From positions 1 to 64,000 of the forward strand of contig WNNJ02001392.1 of the NCBI GenBank assembly GCA_012934845.2: DNA of 64,000 bases, given 5' to 3'. Source of the stretch: Pomphorhynchus laevis (taxonomy: Eukaryota > Acanthocephala > Palaeacanthocephala > Echinorhynchida > Pomphorhynchidae). Of the stretch, positions 63,733-64,000 are shown one piece after another (within the stretch, counting starts at the first letter, position 1; each line of letters opens with the position of its first letter). The position numbers and the translations under genes are program-made. Under the pieces are notes generated by a model, which saw nothing but the letters and a program-made list of their open reading frames with translations, ran no database searches and was not told where the DNA came from.

Positions 63733-63912
63733 AAGAATTATTGGAGTTGAATAAAAAATTGGGATAATTTTGTTTGATATTTTGCTAACCTCTGTTACCA
63801 CCTTCCCGAACAGAAGACGCAAACATCTTCCTTACACTTAAGAAGATGCTAGCACAGGTTAGCGAAATATCAAATACAATTTTCATTTTTTGATCCAACT
63901 TCAATAATTTTT
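63733..63912. mobile_element. Foldback/MITE-like element, about 60-bp imperfect inverted repeats
   Basis: Arms about 63733-63791 and 63856-63912 are imperfect reverse complements (both include GCTAACCT / AGGTTAGC and TGATAT / ATATCA). A 64-nt centre contains a second small hairpin (CATCTT / AAGATG). Non-coding. I could not determine a target-site duplication. Confidence 0.6.
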
Positions 63913-64000
63913 TACAAAGCATATGGTTTATTATCCATAAGATTGTTCGCTTAATATTTAAAATTTATTTTTAATAATATTTTGTTGATTGATTATTTTA

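Noticed and set aside
61841-64000. Further EXOC2 exons before the window end
   Set aside because: No stretch with suitable splice sites and similarity to the next Sec5 segment was found; the region holds P1 and repeat sequence.

Overview
This is an AT-rich animal (metazoan) genomic window. Two host genes, both on the + strand, frame about 37 kb of nested transposable elements. At the left end are the last five visible exons of MIOS (Mio), a subunit of the GATOR2 complex that regulates mTORC1. They lie between 1959 and 10669 and encode its C-terminal zinc-binding domain. At the right end, from 47726 to beyond the window, are eleven exons of EXOC2 (Sec5), an exocyst subunit, starting with its Ral-binding IPT/TIG domain. 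Introns in both genes are either very short (42-51 nt) or 1-6 kb and full of transposons. Small introns, AT-richness, CR1- and L2-like LINEs and many Penelope-like elements (PLEs) point to an invertebrate. I cannot fix the phylum.

Layout. 1-10669: MIOS 3' part, with introns holding PLE fragments of two families (P1 and GIY-YIG-bearing P2), a gag-type LTR relic and a fragment of an RT-bearing element. 11237-12110: a 16-bp minisatellite. 12111-13250: a third PLE (P3, GIY-YIG). 13560-16893: an RT-bearing element relic with embedded perfect hairpins, then a P1 copy. 16950-25262: a broken Ty3/Gypsy relic (- strand) split by a CR1-like LINE (LINE A) and a 5'-truncated L2-like LINE (LINE C1). 25262-28053: small fragments. 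28054-37050: LINE B (CR1-like) split by a near-complete LINE C2. 37050-40690: LINE E (CR1-like, - strand). 40780-47370: patchwork of P1 ends, LINE C3, LINE B2, filler DNA and LINE D (L2-like). 47726-61840: EXOC2, whose introns hold another RT-bearing element, four P1 copies and a 172-bp tandem array grown from P1 coding sequence. 61841-64000: P1 end, a direct repeat and a foldback element.

The most unusual signal is the 3' end of P1. About thirteen full or partial copies carry a ~150-nt block that can fold into a long closing helix, a second helix, a hairpin and an interleaved pair of stems (a pseudoknot), with compensatory changes between copies. The P1 reverse-transcriptase frame stops about 9 nt before this block and no endonuclease domain follows. 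A second theme is repair-like scars: perfect hairpins, snapback copies of target DNA at element junctions, and a composite filler made of doubly truncated pieces of two other elements.
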